Shown: positions 36,732 to 47,735 of the stretch, piece by piece
How positions within the stretch are numbered: the first letter of the stretch is position 1
How the letters are laid out: every line of letters starts with the position of its first letter
Source of the DNA: Wohlfahrtiimonas larvae
GTDB taxonomy: Bacteria; Pseudomonadota; Gammaproteobacteria; Cardiobacteriales; Wohlfahrtiimonadaceae
Direction of reading: 5' to 3'
NCBI RefSeq assembly: GCF_002006755.1
Contig: NZ_MVDO01000019.1
Span: forward strand, 17,338-81,337
Length of the DNA: 64,000 nucleotides
Made by a program: the position numbers and the translations under genes
The notes under the pieces: model-generated
The model's input: only the letters and a program-made list of their open reading frames with translations
Database searches by the model: none
Told to the model about the DNA's origin: nothing

Positions 36732-38627
36732 ATGAAAAATTGGGAAAATAGGCGTTCTTATCTTCTGCATAGTTCGATCTTCTTGTTTGTATTTTTAGTG
36801 ATCTATGCAATCACATCTATTGTTATGGGGCTATTTTTAGCCTGGGCGACTCCTGTTGAATTGTGGGTTTGGGTCATCATTTGTAATGCTTTTATGTTGC
36901 TGATGGTCTGGACAAAATTCATGGAAATGCGAGAAGGTGTGGATTATGTTATGCAAAAATTAGGGGCAATTGAGATTAATCAATTTAATCAAAACCCTAT
37001 TGTTGCAAGATATATGCAAGTAGTTATAGAAATGTCTATTGCAGCTGGTATCGTATCCCCGCGTTTATTTATCTTACCTTCTTATGATATTAATGCATTT
37101 GCGATTGCAAAGGGGCAAAAAGATACTGCTATAGCGGTAACGGAAGGTGCTATCAGTCGTTTAACTCGTTCAGAATTACAAGCTTTGGTCGGCCATGAGA
37201 TCAGCCATATTTTACACCAAGATCCTGTACTTAATTTTAAATTAATAGGATGGTTATATGGTTTACAAAGTATTTATTTATATGGTTATACTATGTTTAG
37301 CTTTTTTACGCGCCATTTTCTAGGAGATTTTGATCGGGTTAATCGTTTTTGTTTAGGTTATAGCATGCGCACAATCGGAGCGGGTAGTCGAGAGTTTGGT
37401 GATGGTAATGGACTTTTTCCTATCTTTTTAATGATGATTATGTCCCCCGTCATTGTGCTTAGTTTAATGATTATGTGTGTTGGTGCTGTTGGTGCAATTT
37501 TTGCAAGGAGTGTGAAAGCACTCATTTCTCGTCAGCGGGAATATTTGGCTGATGCTGAATCAGTGCGATTTGTTCGTGGACACTATATTGTACAAGTATT
37601 GGAGAAAATTGCATTATTAGAGGGCGATGAAGAGCAATATAATACAACATCTATGGATGCAACTCACCAAGAGTTTTCTCATTTTTATATACAAAATTAC
37701 CAAGAAAAAACAAGTATTTTCGATACGCATCCACCGATATTAAAACGCATTCGTAAAATTCAACCAACTTATCGTTTTCCAAGTGGGAAAATGGTTAATA
37801 TTTTGGATCAAAAATTTGTTGATAAGAGTGAAAGTACCGATGAAATTTTAGTATCTGCGCTGCATGATTACGCTAAAAGTCGAATAAATAATGTGAGTCA
37901 TAATATAGTGATTGAGTTGGGATTAGATAAAAATAGTGAGCATGTCTTTATGCAATTAGCTAAATCTTATGCCACATTTATTACGACACATAATTTGGAG
38001 ATACGGCAACAACAGTTAGATTACCTATATTCAGTATTATCTTCTCATTTATTTAATTTTGTGAATCGGGAGGCTGAACATCTGAGAAAAATGTCTGATT
38101 TTCAACGTTTACAGCTATTGACACATGAATTGCCTAGAATGGATCATTTAGCAAAATTTCAAATTCAAGAAATTGAGAATATATGTCAGGCTTTAGTCGA
38201 TATGGATCAGAAAATTTCATTATCTGAATATTGTATGATTTTAGTGGTTCGCGTGCATATTTCTAAAATTGGCCGTGAAGGAAGTATTGATTATTCAACA
38301 CATTTTCAATCAATACAGGTTTTAGAAAAGCCTTTGGCTAAATTGTTGAGCGCAACAACTGTAATAATTTTTAGACACAATGCACAGTCAGCACAGCGTT
38401 GTTATGATGATATTGCTGAGTTTTTAAATATCAGTCAACCATTTGATGGCAATTTATGTTGGCAGTCAGTATTTGATGAAACTTTACCAATGATGAAGGA
38501 GTTATCAGTTTCTGAGCAATCAAAGATAAAAGAAGTATTGTTTCAGTTAAGCAATATGCCTAAATTGAATTCTGATGCCCAATGTCTGCTGTTTATTTTG
38601 CAAAGGGCATTCAATTTATTGTATTGA
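36732..38627 (+). CDS. M48-family membrane metallopeptidase, HtpX-like with long C-terminal domain
   Basis: Zinc-dependent protease of the M48 (HtpX/Ste24) family, 631 residues. Two membrane helices open the protein (SSIFLFVFLVIYAITSIVMG and VWVIICNAFMLLMVW), followed by the HExxH motif GHEISHILHQDP (about 152-163), two further spans and the third ligand in QREYLADAES. HPPILKRIRKI closes the protease core near residue 340. The remaining roughly 290 residues are a soluble helical region with no known motif. Standard HtpX has about 290 residues, so this is a different subtype. AAAGG lies before the ATG. Confidence 0.85.
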   Translation: MKNWENRRSYLLHSSIFLFVFLVIYAITSIVMGLFLAWATPVELWVWVIICNAFMLLMVWTKFMEMREGVDYVMQKLGAIEINQFNQNPIVARYMQVVIEMSIAAGIVSPRLFILPSYDINAFAIAKGQKDTAIAVTEGAISRLTRSELQALVGHEISHILHQDPVLNFKLIGWLYGLQSIYLYGYTMFSFFTRHFLGDFDRVNRFCLGYSMRTIGAGSREFGDGNGLFPIFLMMIMSPVIVLSLMIMCVGAVGAIFARSVKALISRQREYLADAESVRFVRGHYIVQVLEKIALLEGDEEQYNTTSMDATHQEFSHFYIQNYQEKTSIFDTHPPILKRIRKIQPTYRFPSGKMVNILDQKFVDKSESTDEILVSALHDYAKSRINNVSHNIVIELGLDKNSEHVFMQLAKSYATFITTHNLEIRQQQLDYLYSVLSSHLFNFVNREAEHLRKMSDFQRLQLLTHELPRMDHLAKFQIQEIENICQALVDMDQKISLSEYCMILVVRVHISKIGREGSIDYSTHFQSIQVLEKPLAKLLSATTVIIFRHNAQSAQRCYDDIAEFLNISQPFDGNLCWQSVFDETLPMMKELSVSEQSKIKEVLFQLSNMPKLNSDAQCLLFILQRAFNLLY

Positions 38628-38919
38628 TATTAGTCTTTATATGAAAAAATTTTATAAAAATCGTTTTTAATATAAACAAATTAAATAATATGATGTGTTA
38701 GTATTTTTATAAGATTATATTTATAATCATAACTATATAAAATTATTGATATATTTTATTGTTCAGTGATTAATTATATTATTTAGACAGCATAAGCTTA
38801 AAGCTTTATCATAATAACTGTTACTTCTTAACGCCTAATTGAGAAGTAACATCATAATTATTACTTAACGTTGATTTTGCTAATGGTTTTAAAGAGTCAT
38901 TAGCTTTTTTTTATTTAAA
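38628..38919. other. AT-rich gap between the M48 protease and msrB
   Basis: About 290 bases with an inverted repeat GTTACTTCT / AGAAGTAAC (38820-38828 / 38842-38850) and the terminator at 38879. No gene seen. Confidence 0.4.
38879..38912 (+). terminator. Terminator between the M48 protease gene and msrB
   Basis: GCTAATG (38879-38885) and CATTAGC (38898-38904) form a 7-bp stem with a 12-nt loop followed by T8. Confidence 0.5.
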
Positions 38920-39351
38920 TTATTTTTGAAATAAAAATAGCCATTGACCATAGCCTAAATCATCCATTTGTTCTACAGGGATAAATTTTAATGCATTGCC
39001 ATTGACACAATGACGGAGCCCGCCGCTTTCTCGCGGGCCATCTGGAAAGACATGGCCTAAATGAGAGTTCGCAATAGGGCTTCTAATTTCTGTCCTGATC
39101 ATACCGTGGCTATGATCTTGAATATTAATGAGGTTAGTTAATGATTGGCTAAAGGATGGCCAGCCACAACCTGCATCAAATTTATCTTTAGAAGAGTATA
39201 ATGCCTCACCGCTGACAATATCAACATAGATTCCATCTTCAAATAAATCATTATATTCACTAGAAAATGGTCGTTCTGTGCCATTTTCTTGAGTGACATA
39301 ATATTGAAGATCAGTAAGAAACATTTTGAGGTTATGTTTTTGATCAGACAT
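38920..39351 (-). CDS. msrB: Peptide-methionine (R)-S-oxide reductase MsrB, zinc-less type
   Basis: Repairs methionine-R-sulfoxide in proteins. The catalytic Cys lies in [12 protein letters not shown], and [11 protein letters not shown] and [10 protein letters not shown] are typical. The four zinc cysteines of E. coli MsrB are absent: the first pair is replaced at [10 protein letters not shown] and the second at [11 protein letters not shown]. This is the known zinc-free subtype. 143 residues. It lies 17 nt after the SirB2-like gene on the same strand. Confidence 0.94.
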   Translation of the reverse strand: MSDQKHNLKMFLTDLQYYVTQENGTERPFSSEYNDLFEDGIYVDIVSGEALYSSKDKFDAGCGWPSFSQSLTNLINIQDHSHGMIRTEIRSPIANSHLGHVFPDGPRESGGLRHCVNGNALKFIPVEQMDDLGYGQWLFLFQK

Positions 39352-39368
39352 TTATTGGTTCTCGATAT

Positions 39369-39746
39369 TTAAAATGGTTTCATTATGGCTAAATAAATCA
39401 TAAAGCCAACGGATAACATTGATAAAACATATCCCATCCATGCCTTAGATGAGCGAGAAGGGGATTTAATCGCCATAAACCCAAAGCCGATATAAACTAA
39501 TAAGAGAATGAGTTTTGTGCCCAACCAATTTGCATTTGCAAATGGAATAAATTTAACGGTATAAGCCATCATAGCGCCGGTGATTAACAATAATGTATCG
39601 TTAATGTGTGGAATGATACGAAAGATTTTATGCAAAGGTTTATTGGGAACGCACTGTTTCCAAAAAAAGCGAAAATTTAATAAACACAATGTGATGATAA
39701 CAAACATTAAGTGGGAGTGTTTCATCGCAGTGTAATAAGCAAACAT
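39369..39746 (-). CDS. SirB2-family inner membrane protein
   Basis: A 125-residue protein with four hydrophobic helices. KHSHLMFVIITLCLLNFRFFWK and the RIIPHINDTLLLITGAMMAY block match the SirB2 family, whose biochemical function is not established. It is probably co-transcribed with msrB. Confidence 0.82.
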   Translation of the reverse strand: MFAYYTAMKHSHLMFVIITLCLLNFRFFWKQCVPNKPLHKIFRIIPHINDTLLLITGAMMAYTVKFIPFANANWLGTKLILLLVYIGFGFMAIKSPSRSSKAWMGYVLSMLSVGFMIYLAIMKPF

Positions 39747-39822
39747 AGTAGCCTCAAATATGATTCCTAGAATAAGGAGTGTATTCTAGTACTTTTTTAA
39801 GGTTATTGCTAAAGATCATGAT

Positions 39823-41289
39823 TCATTCTTCGATCACACCTAGTATTTCACCTGCTTTTAATGCAATCCATAATTCTACAATATCTGCAGTAATATTGAG
39901 TTGTCGTTGCGTAATTTCTTGGATTTTTTGAATACGATAAACGAGCGTCTGTTTATGGATGTGTAAAATTTTGGCAGTTTTTTCCCATGCGCGATCATTT
40001 TCAAGAAACATTTTAAGAGTATAAATATAACGAGTATTTTTACTTTGATCATTTGTATACAGTTTGCCTAAATTTAAGTCAAAGATCTTTTGTGCTTCTT
40101 CAATGCTTTTAGGTAATGTTTGGTTGGAATAGTTCTGTTCTGCATAGTACTGTGTCGGGAATTCTTTAGAGCAATTTTTAAAGGCTAAAGATGCTTCTCG
40201 GAATGCATTGTGGATTCTGTGTGTTTTTTGAATAGCATCGCTGATACCAATGAATGGAAATATTGTTATCAGCTTGGTTAGGTGAGATTTGTCTGCTAGT
40301 AAAATCACTCGATCTTTTTTGAATAAAACTAGACCATTGATACTAAATTTAAAAAGAAGTTTTTTGTAATTGATATTTTTTTGAAGTTTAGCAATAAAAA
40401 TACAACAATGACTGATGTTAATGTGAAAGCTTGGAAGTTTCTTATCAATATAATTTTCATTCACCCCTTCATTTAAAATGTCATCTAATAGTTCACCGCT
40501 TTGGATTATCCTTTGATAAAAGTGATCTTTTTTACTTTCTAAGTATAGGCTAAAGAGTAGTGCTAGGTTTTGTAATAGATCTAAGCTGATTGTATTATCT
40601 GCAACAATCAACATGAATCCTTGAGCTTTTAATGGAATGGTATGTAATGTGGTCGATGATTTTTGATAAATTTTTTGAATGTCTGTTGTTTTAAAATCAA
40701 AGTCTAATAAGCGGCTTTGAATACTCTCAGGTACAGGCGTGCAATTAAATAAGGTTTCTGTAGGGTCATCTGTATTAATGAGATATACAGGCATATTTAA
40801 AAGATTATGAATACGAACCATTAAATCTTTGACATTATGTTCTTTGATCAACTCTTGGGTATTTTCATAAAGTACTTTGCTGAGTTGATGATTAATTAAG
40901 TCTTTATTGTCTTTATTAGCTTCATGAACGATGCGCGCAATCTCTATAAATGGTGTGTGGTAATCAATGAATAACACAGGGAACTTATATTGATTAGCCA
41001 CCTCGATTAATGTACTTAAATCATCTGGTGCACTCATATTGTCTGAGATCATTAAGCCTGATAAATCAGCATCTATAATTCTTTTTATGTAGTCTTTCTG
41101 TTTTTCAGGCGTTTTTGGGATACCTAATCCTGTTGTCATGATTAAGTAATTAGGTTGAACCCATTCACTCGGATTTTCTAATTCAGAAGTATGTGCCCAA
41201 ACAATTTTTCTATCTATCCCTTTGTTTTCACTTAATAATTTTATTTTAAGTGCTGGCATATTAATTAGGTTTCTGATGGTGAGTTGCAT
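39823..41289 (-). CDS. PucR-family transcriptional regulator, probable gab regulator
   Basis: A 488-residue regulator with an N-terminal PucR-type sensing domain (LTIRNLINMPALKIKLLSENKGIDRKIVWAHTSELENPSEWVQPNYLIMTTG), a central variable region, and a C-terminal CdaR/PucR helix-turn-helix (LKMFLENDRAWEKTAKILHIHKQTLVYRIQKIQEIT). PucR proteins commonly activate purine, proline or GABA catabolic genes. It is divergent from permease-gabT-gabD, with an 18-bp palindrome 20 nt from its own start, so control of that operon (and itself) is the likely job. Confidence 0.88.
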   Translation of the reverse strand: MQLTIRNLINMPALKIKLLSENKGIDRKIVWAHTSELENPSEWVQPNYLIMTTGLGIPKTPEKQKDYIKRIIDADLSGLMISDNMSAPDDLSTLIEVANQYKFPVLFIDYHTPFIEIARIVHEANKDNKDLINHQLSKVLYENTQELIKEHNVKDLMVRIHNLLNMPVYLINTDDPTETLFNCTPVPESIQSRLLDFDFKTTDIQKIYQKSSTTLHTIPLKAQGFMLIVADNTISLDLLQNLALLFSLYLESKKDHFYQRIIQSGELLDDILNEGVNENYIDKKLPSFHINISHCCIFIAKLQKNINYKKLLFKFSINGLVLFKKDRVILLADKSHLTKLITIFPFIGISDAIQKTHRIHNAFREASLAFKNCSKEFPTQYYAEQNYSNQTLPKSIEEAQKIFDLNLGKLYTNDQSKNTRYIYTLKMFLENDRAWEKTAKILHIHKQTLVYRIQKIQEITQRQLNITADIVELWIALKAGEILGVIEE

Positions 41290-41308
41290 GCTATCCTTTC
41301 ATATTAAT

Positions 41309-41326
41309 TTCATACGATCGTATGAA
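41309..41326. promoter_or_regulatory. 18-bp perfect palindrome, candidate PucR operator
   Basis: TTCATACGATCGTATGAA is fully self-complementary. It begins 20 nt upstream of the pucR-like start, in the region divergent from the gab operon. No U-run adjoins it, so an operator is more likely than a terminator. Confidence 0.55.
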
Positions 41327-41546
41327 TTTACCATAAATTTCATTATTTTTATCTAATTGTTATAAATTGCATAACGCAATACTATCACTCGGTCAGAAAA
41401 ATTATGATTTTGAGAGGTGTTGTTAAGTAAAGGTATCAGTAAAATGGCTTGAAATAGAGATTAATTGCAAATATATGAGACTTCACACTAGCTACAATTA
41501 GCATACTAATATTAAGAAGCTCACTAAAGAGAAACGAGGAGAGGAT

Positions 41547-42881
41547 ATGAATTCTATAAATACGGAAGGCTTGGTTCAGCCTGCCAATGGTTTTGCGAGT
41601 GCAGAACCTATTGAGCGAGAGGGCAACAAGGCAACAGAAACTTTGGTTGCAAAGAAATTAACATTGCTAGAAGGTGTGGCAATGATTGTAGGAACAAATA
41701 TTGGTGCGGGCGTTTTAGCGATTCCTTATGCATCAAGAAATTCAGGATTTTTACCACTGTTTTTATGGCTGATTGTGATCGGAACAATCACAACGATTAC
41801 GATGCTTTATGTGGCGGAAGCATCTTTACGCACCAAATCACATTTCCAATTAAGCGGTTTAGCGCGTAAATACGTGGGTAAAATTGGCTCTTGGTTCATT
41901 TTTATTTCAATTTTTGCCAACAGCACAGGTGCGTTGATCGCATATATGGCGGGCAGTGGCCGTTTGATGAATCAGCTATTTGGTATTCCTAATCAGTTTG
42001 GTAGTTTGATCTTTGCTGTGCCAGCCATTGGTATTTTATATGCAGGTTTAAAAGCTATTGGTAAAGGTGAAAAATATATCAGTATTACGATGGTTGCGCT
42101 TATTATCGTTTTATCTTTAGCAACAATTTTTAATGTGAACACCAAAATTGAGAATTTAATGGAAGGCCAATGGTCTTACATGATTCCAATCATTTATCTA
42201 GTTGTATTTGCATATTCTGCACAGTACATTGTGCCTGAAATAGCTCGTGGTTTTGCACATAAACCGAAACAATTGCCAAAAGCGATAGTGATCGGCATGA
42301 TCTGTACATTCTTATTATTATCAACAGTTGCTTTATCTGTGATTTCCTTAGCAGGTATCAATGAAGTGGATGAAATTGCAACGATCACTTGGGGACGTTA
42401 TTTAGGTTCTTGGGCTGCATTAACGGCTAATTTATTTGCATTATGTGCGATGTTGACATCTTATTGGGGATTGGGCGGTAGCTATTTTACTAATATCTTT
42501 GATCAGTTCAAGTTGGGTTCAGAAACCAATAAATTACGTCGTTTAACTGTTTTAGCAATCATTTCTGTACCACCATTCATTTTAGCTTATAGAGAAATGG
42601 TTTCATTTGGTCGTGCATTGGAGTTTGCAGGTGCTGTGGGCGGTGTGATTTTAGCGATCGTACCAATTCTTATGCTGAGAAGTTCACGCAAGCATGGTGA
42701 TTTAACACCTGAATGGCAGTGTAATCGTTTCATTACAAGCCCAATGATCCAAACAATCATAGTTTTACTATATAGCTTTGCAGCCATCTATGCTGTGTGT
42801 GACTTGCTATATAACATCGATTTGTTACCAACATCCATTGAAGAGATGTTGATCAGCTTGAATGTGTTTGTTCCTAAATAA
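41547..42881 (+). CDS. Tryptophan/tyrosine-permease-type amino acid transporter of the gab operon
   Basis: A 444-residue inner-membrane transporter with about 11 hydrophobic spans after a polar 35-residue N-tail. LLEGVAMIVGTNIGAGVLAIPYASRNSGFLP resembles the first helix of the aromatic amino acid permease family (HAAAP, Trp/Tyr permeases), and AYSAQYIVPEIARG is a second family-like block. It is not related to E. coli GabP. The position before gabT and gabD suggests it imports GABA, 5-aminovalerate or a similar compound (inference). AGGAGAGG lies before the ATG. Confidence 0.85.
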   Translation: MNSINTEGLVQPANGFASAEPIEREGNKATETLVAKKLTLLEGVAMIVGTNIGAGVLAIPYASRNSGFLPLFLWLIVIGTITTITMLYVAEASLRTKSHFQLSGLARKYVGKIGSWFIFISIFANSTGALIAYMAGSGRLMNQLFGIPNQFGSLIFAVPAIGILYAGLKAIGKGEKYISITMVALIIVLSLATIFNVNTKIENLMEGQWSYMIPIIYLVVFAYSAQYIVPEIARGFAHKPKQLPKAIVIGMICTFLLLSTVALSVISLAGINEVDEIATITWGRYLGSWAALTANLFALCAMLTSYWGLGGSYFTNIFDQFKLGSETNKLRRLTVLAIISVPPFILAYREMVSFGRALEFAGAVGGVILAIVPILMLRSSRKHGDLTPEWQCNRFITSPMIQTIIVLLYSFAAIYAVCDLLYNIDLLPTSIEEMLISLNVFVPK

Positions 42882-42945
42882 TTTTATCTACTAAATCATT
42901 CAAAAATTTTAAATTTATTTAATATTATATTTCAGGAGTTTTATC

Positions 42946-44238
42946 ATGAGTAATTTACAAGCATTGCGTGAAAAATATGTTGCGCGTGGCGTGAGTACTG
43001 GTAATTTGAATGTTGCAGTGACAGCAAAAAATGCAACCGTAGTGATGGAAGATGGTAGAGAATATATCGATTTTGCAGGTGCAATCGGTGTGATGAATGT
43101 AGGCCATAGCCATCCAAAAGTAATCGAAGCTGTTAAAGCACAATTAGAACATTTTACGCATCCAGGTTTTAACGTTGTGATGTATGAAGGTTACATTCAA
43201 GTGTGTAAAAAGCTTTGTGAAATTACAGCAGGTGATCATGAAAAGAAAGCGATTTTATTAAATTCAGGTGCTGAAGCGGTAGAAAATGCTGTAAAAATTG
43301 CGCGTCGTTTTACAGGTAAATCAGGTGTTGTTGTATTTAACCGAGCATTTCATGGCCGTACAAACTTAACAATGGGCATGACAAGCAAAGTTAAACCTTA
43401 TAAAGAAGGTTTCGGTCCATTTAACTCAGATGTATTCCAAGCACCGTTCCCATTCACTTATGAACGTCCAAAAGGCATGAGTGAAGATCAATATATTGAT
43501 GGTGTGATTGCTGCTTTTGATGAATTCTTTAGAGGTACAACTTGCCCAAGCATGGTTGCTTGCGTGGTGATGGAGCCTGTTCAAGGTGAAGGTGGATTCA
43601 TCATTCCACCTAAACGCTTTGTTGAACATGTTTATAATTTCTGCCAAGAAAATGGCATTGTGTTTGTGGCAGATGAAATACAAGCAGGTTTTAGCCGTAC
43701 AGGTAAATTATTTGCAATGGAACACTTCGGTATCGTGCCTGATTTGATGACAACATCTAAATCATTAGCAGCAGGTATGCCTTTAAGTGCTGTAGTTGGT
43801 CGTGCGGAAATCGTGAATGAGCCAACTGCTGGTCAATTAGGTGGTACATTTGCAGGTAATCCATTGGCTTGTGCTGCAGCGTTGGCTGTGATGGATATTG
43901 TTGAAGAAGAAAAATTGAACGAAAAATCTGAAATCTTGGGGGCTAAATTAGAAGCATTCTTGGTTGATATGCAAAAAACACATACTTACATCGGTGATAT
44001 CCGCCGTTTAGGGGCAATGGTTGCTGCTGAATTGACAGATCCAGAAACAGGATTGCCTGATGCAAAACGCACAGCGATTATTACAAAATATGCAAATGAT
44101 AATGGCTTATTATTGCTATCAGCGGGCTTAAATTATAATGTTATCCGTTTCTTATCACCATTAACCATCAGCGATGAAGAATTGGCAAAAGGTTTGGCAA
44201 TTCTAGAAGCAGGTTTAGTAGAAGCAAGTAAAAACTAA
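42946..44238 (+). CDS. gabT: 4-aminobutyrate aminotransferase
   Basis: PLP-dependent class-III aminotransferase: GABA + 2-oxoglutarate to succinate semialdehyde + glutamate. The [39 protein letters not shown] start, [19 protein letters not shown] and the PLP lysine in [15 protein letters not shown] mark GabT/DavT. 5-Aminovalerate (DavT) cannot be excluded. 430 residues. AGGAG precedes the ATG. Paired with gabD 17 nt downstream. Confidence 0.94.
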   Translation: MSNLQALREKYVARGVSTGNLNVAVTAKNATVVMEDGREYIDFAGAIGVMNVGHSHPKVIEAVKAQLEHFTHPGFNVVMYEGYIQVCKKLCEITAGDHEKKAILLNSGAEAVENAVKIARRFTGKSGVVVFNRAFHGRTNLTMGMTSKVKPYKEGFGPFNSDVFQAPFPFTYERPKGMSEDQYIDGVIAAFDEFFRGTTCPSMVACVVMEPVQGEGGFIIPPKRFVEHVYNFCQENGIVFVADEIQAGFSRTGKLFAMEHFGIVPDLMTTSKSLAAGMPLSAVVGRAEIVNEPTAGQLGGTFAGNPLACAAALAVMDIVEEEKLNEKSEILGAKLEAFLVDMQKTHTYIGDIRRLGAMVAAELTDPETGLPDAKRTAIITKYANDNGLLLLSAGLNYNVIRFLSPLTISDEELAKGLAILEAGLVEASKN

Positions 44239-44255
44239 TAAAGGATCATAATTCA

Positions 44256-45644
44256 ATGAATGAATTGAAAGTTTATAATCCTGCAACAGGTGATCTATTG
44301 GCAACTTTGCCAATGGATACTCAGGATGAAATTATTGCAAAGTTAAAGTCAGGGCATGATGCATTAGCAACTTGGCGTAATACTTCTGCTTATGAGCGTT
44401 CTACTTTGATTTCAAAATGGGCTGATTTGATCATGCAACACAAAGAGTCCATTGCAAAAATTATGACGGAAGAAAATGGCAAACCTTATAAAGAATCATT
44501 GGGTGAGGTTGCTTATGCAGTCAGTTACCTAACTTGGTATGCAGAAGAAGCGAAACGAGTTTATGGTCGCACCATTCCAGCAGGTTCAATGAATAAACGT
44601 ATCATTGTAACGCGGCAAGGTGTTGGATTGGTTGCGGCTATTACTCCTTGGAATTTTCCAGCTGCAATGATGACACGTAAAGCAGGGCCGGCCTTGGCAG
44701 CTGGCTGCACGTTTATCGTAAAACCAGCAGAAGATACACCATTGACGATGATTCGTTTAGTGGAGTTAGCACATGAGGCAGGTATTCCCAAAGATGTTGT
44801 GCAGTGTGTGATTGGTGAAGGTGCTAAAGTTGGCCCTGTGTTCACAGAGAGTCAATATGTGCGCAAGATTACATTCACAGGTTCAACGCCAGTAGGCAAA
44901 CGTTTAATCAGTGAAAGTTCCAATACCGTAAAACATGTTTCTATGGAATTGGGTGGGCATGCACCATTCATCATCTGTGAAGATACTGATATTGATTTTG
45001 TGATTGGTCAGGCTATTGCATCTAAGTTCCGTAATGCTGGCCAAACTTGTGTATGTGCGAATCGTTTCATTGTGCATAAGAATGTATTGGCTGAATTCAG
45101 TGAGAAATTTGCTGCAGCAGCCAAGGCGTTAAAAGTTGGTAATGGCATGGATGAAAGCACTGATATTGGTCCTTTGATCAATAAAAAAGGTTTTGACAAG
45201 GTTGCTGCACAAATTGAAGATGCCAAAGCAAAAGGTGCTTCTGTATTGGCGGGTGGTAATGTGATTGTGGATACAGAGAAAAATACATTTTTTGTCGAGC
45301 CAACAGTATTGGGAAATGTCACATTGGACATGGATATTATGTGCGATGAAACATTTGGCCCTGTTGCACCAATCATTGGTTTTGAATCCATTGATGAAGC
45401 TTTGGAAATTGCTAATGGTACACCATTTGGATTAGCAGCTTACTATTTCACAAATAATTACAAAACAGGCATTTATCTTCAAGATAACCTTGATTTTGGT
45501 ATTATTGGTTGGAATGATGGCTTGCCAAGTGCTGCACAAGTGCCGTTTGGTGGTTTTAAAGAAAGTGGCTTAGGCCGGGAAGGTGGAATCGAAGGCATTG
45601 AGCCTTACTTAGAAACTAAATATTTATCTATAGGTAATTTATAG
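44256..45644 (+). CDS. gabD: Succinate-semialdehyde dehydrogenase
   Basis: NAD(P)-dependent aldehyde dehydrogenase: succinate (or glutarate) semialdehyde to the dicarboxylate. Visible blocks are [23 protein letters not shown] (cofactor), FTGSTPVGK, the catalytic Glu in [10 protein letters not shown], and the catalytic Cys in [14 protein letters not shown]. 462 residues, slightly shorter than E. coli GabD. It completes the permease-gabT-gabD operon and is followed by a strong terminator. Confidence 0.94.
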   Translation: MNELKVYNPATGDLLATLPMDTQDEIIAKLKSGHDALATWRNTSAYERSTLISKWADLIMQHKESIAKIMTEENGKPYKESLGEVAYAVSYLTWYAEEAKRVYGRTIPAGSMNKRIIVTRQGVGLVAAITPWNFPAAMMTRKAGPALAAGCTFIVKPAEDTPLTMIRLVELAHEAGIPKDVVQCVIGEGAKVGPVFTESQYVRKITFTGSTPVGKRLISESSNTVKHVSMELGGHAPFIICEDTDIDFVIGQAIASKFRNAGQTCVCANRFIVHKNVLAEFSEKFAAAAKALKVGNGMDESTDIGPLINKKGFDKVAAQIEDAKAKGASVLAGGNVIVDTEKNTFFVEPTVLGNVTLDMDIMCDETFGPVAPIIGFESIDEALEIANGTPFGLAAYYFTNNYKTGIYLQDNLDFGIIGWNDGLPSAAQVPFGGFKESGLGREGGIEGIEPYLETKYLSIGNL

Positions 45645-45653
45645 TTTTCTATG

Positions 45654-45695
45654 AAAAAAGCGTTATATATTTTTAATAATATATAACGCTTTTTT
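45654..45695 (+). terminator. gab operon terminator
   Basis: AAAAAAGCGTTATATAT (45654-45670) and ATATATAACGCTTTTTT (45679-45695) form a 17-bp stem with an 8-nt loop and a T-run. Confidence 0.9.
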
Positions 45696-45769
45696 GTGTT
45701 AAGGTGTTGTGCATAAATAAGATATATGTCGCTGACTGTCAATAATAGCAAGAAGGGAGGGTTATATAA

Positions 45770-46063
45770 ATGTTCAAAAAACTTTGTATAGTAACTTTAG
45801 TAGTTGCATCGTTGAATTATGCCAATGCCGTTGAAATAGATGAAACTCATGCTTCAATACTACCTGAGGATGTTCAGTTACTATTAAAAAAATCACAAGA
45901 ATGTGCATATTGGATTGATCAATGGGATCATAACTTAGATGAACCACATAAAAAACATATTGAGATTAATGTCAATAATATATGTTTTTCAATCATTGAG
46001 GAACGAACACATTTGATGGAAAAATATAAAGATTCACCTGAAATTCTTGAACATTTACAATAG
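45770..46063 (+). CDS. Small hypothetical secreted protein
   Basis: A 97-residue protein with a signal peptide (MFKKLCIVTLVVASLNYANA, cleavage after Ala20). The mature 77 residues are acidic and helical with two cysteines (ECAYW and NICFS). No family recognised. AGGGAGGG, a very strong ribosome-binding site, lies 9 nt before the ATG. It is a monocistronic gene between the gab terminator and holC (opposite strand). Confidence 0.7.
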   Translation: MFKKLCIVTLVVASLNYANAVEIDETHASILPEDVQLLLKKSQECAYWIDQWDHNLDEPHKKHIEINVNNICFSIIEERTHLMEKYKDSPEILEHLQ

Positions 46064-46077
46064 AAAATATAATGTAT

Positions 46078-46509
46078 TCATAGCTTTATTGTTTTAGGCT
46101 CGATACCTTGTTGACGATAGAATTTGAATCTCTCACGACCACGCGCTAAATAACTAGGTTCACTGTATAAGATTTCAATGATGCGATTATATTGATTGAA
46201 ATTTTCAGGTACATGATCTGCTAATTGAATGAGTAGGTCTTTTTTAGGTGTATTAGGTTCAAAGTTTGCGAGAATGATATGATCAATATCATCTACTTCA
46301 TCATTACTATTGACTAAAATATGTGGAATAAAACTCGTTTCTGAAAATGACCATAAATAATCATCGATAGGCTGTAGTATTTGAGGATGGTTACTGTAAA
46401 TAAGGACTTGATTCTCTGCGGCATAAGCCTTAATGGTTAGTTTTACAATAGTTTTATAAAAGTCCTTGATATTGTTGCTTTCTAGTACATAAAAAGATAC
46501 ATTTGGCAT
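46078..46509 (-). CDS. holC: DNA polymerase III chi subunit HolC
   Basis: Chi subunit, linking the clamp-loader to SSB. A 143-residue single-domain protein with SFYVLESNNI at the start, VLIYSNHPQILQPIDDYLWSFSETSFIPH (typical of HolC), and FNQYNRIIEILY in the second half. In many relatives it follows pepA; here it stands alone, 14 nt from the converging small secreted gene. Confidence 0.88.
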   Translation of the reverse strand: MPNVSFYVLESNNIKDFYKTIVKLTIKAYAAENQVLIYSNHPQILQPIDDYLWSFSETSFIPHILVNSNDEVDDIDHIILANFEPNTPKKDLLIQLADHVPENFNQYNRIIEILYSEPSYLARGRERFKFYRQQGIEPKTIKL

Positions 46510-46604
46510 AATTCTTTCACAAAATAAAAGTATTGTATGAAGTTTTTCTGAAAAAATCAGGATTAAAGGTTAAAATCCACGGTTTATATTTATTCCTATT
46601 GTAG

Positions 46605-47732
<1,128 letters not shown>

Positions 47733-47735
47733 TTG

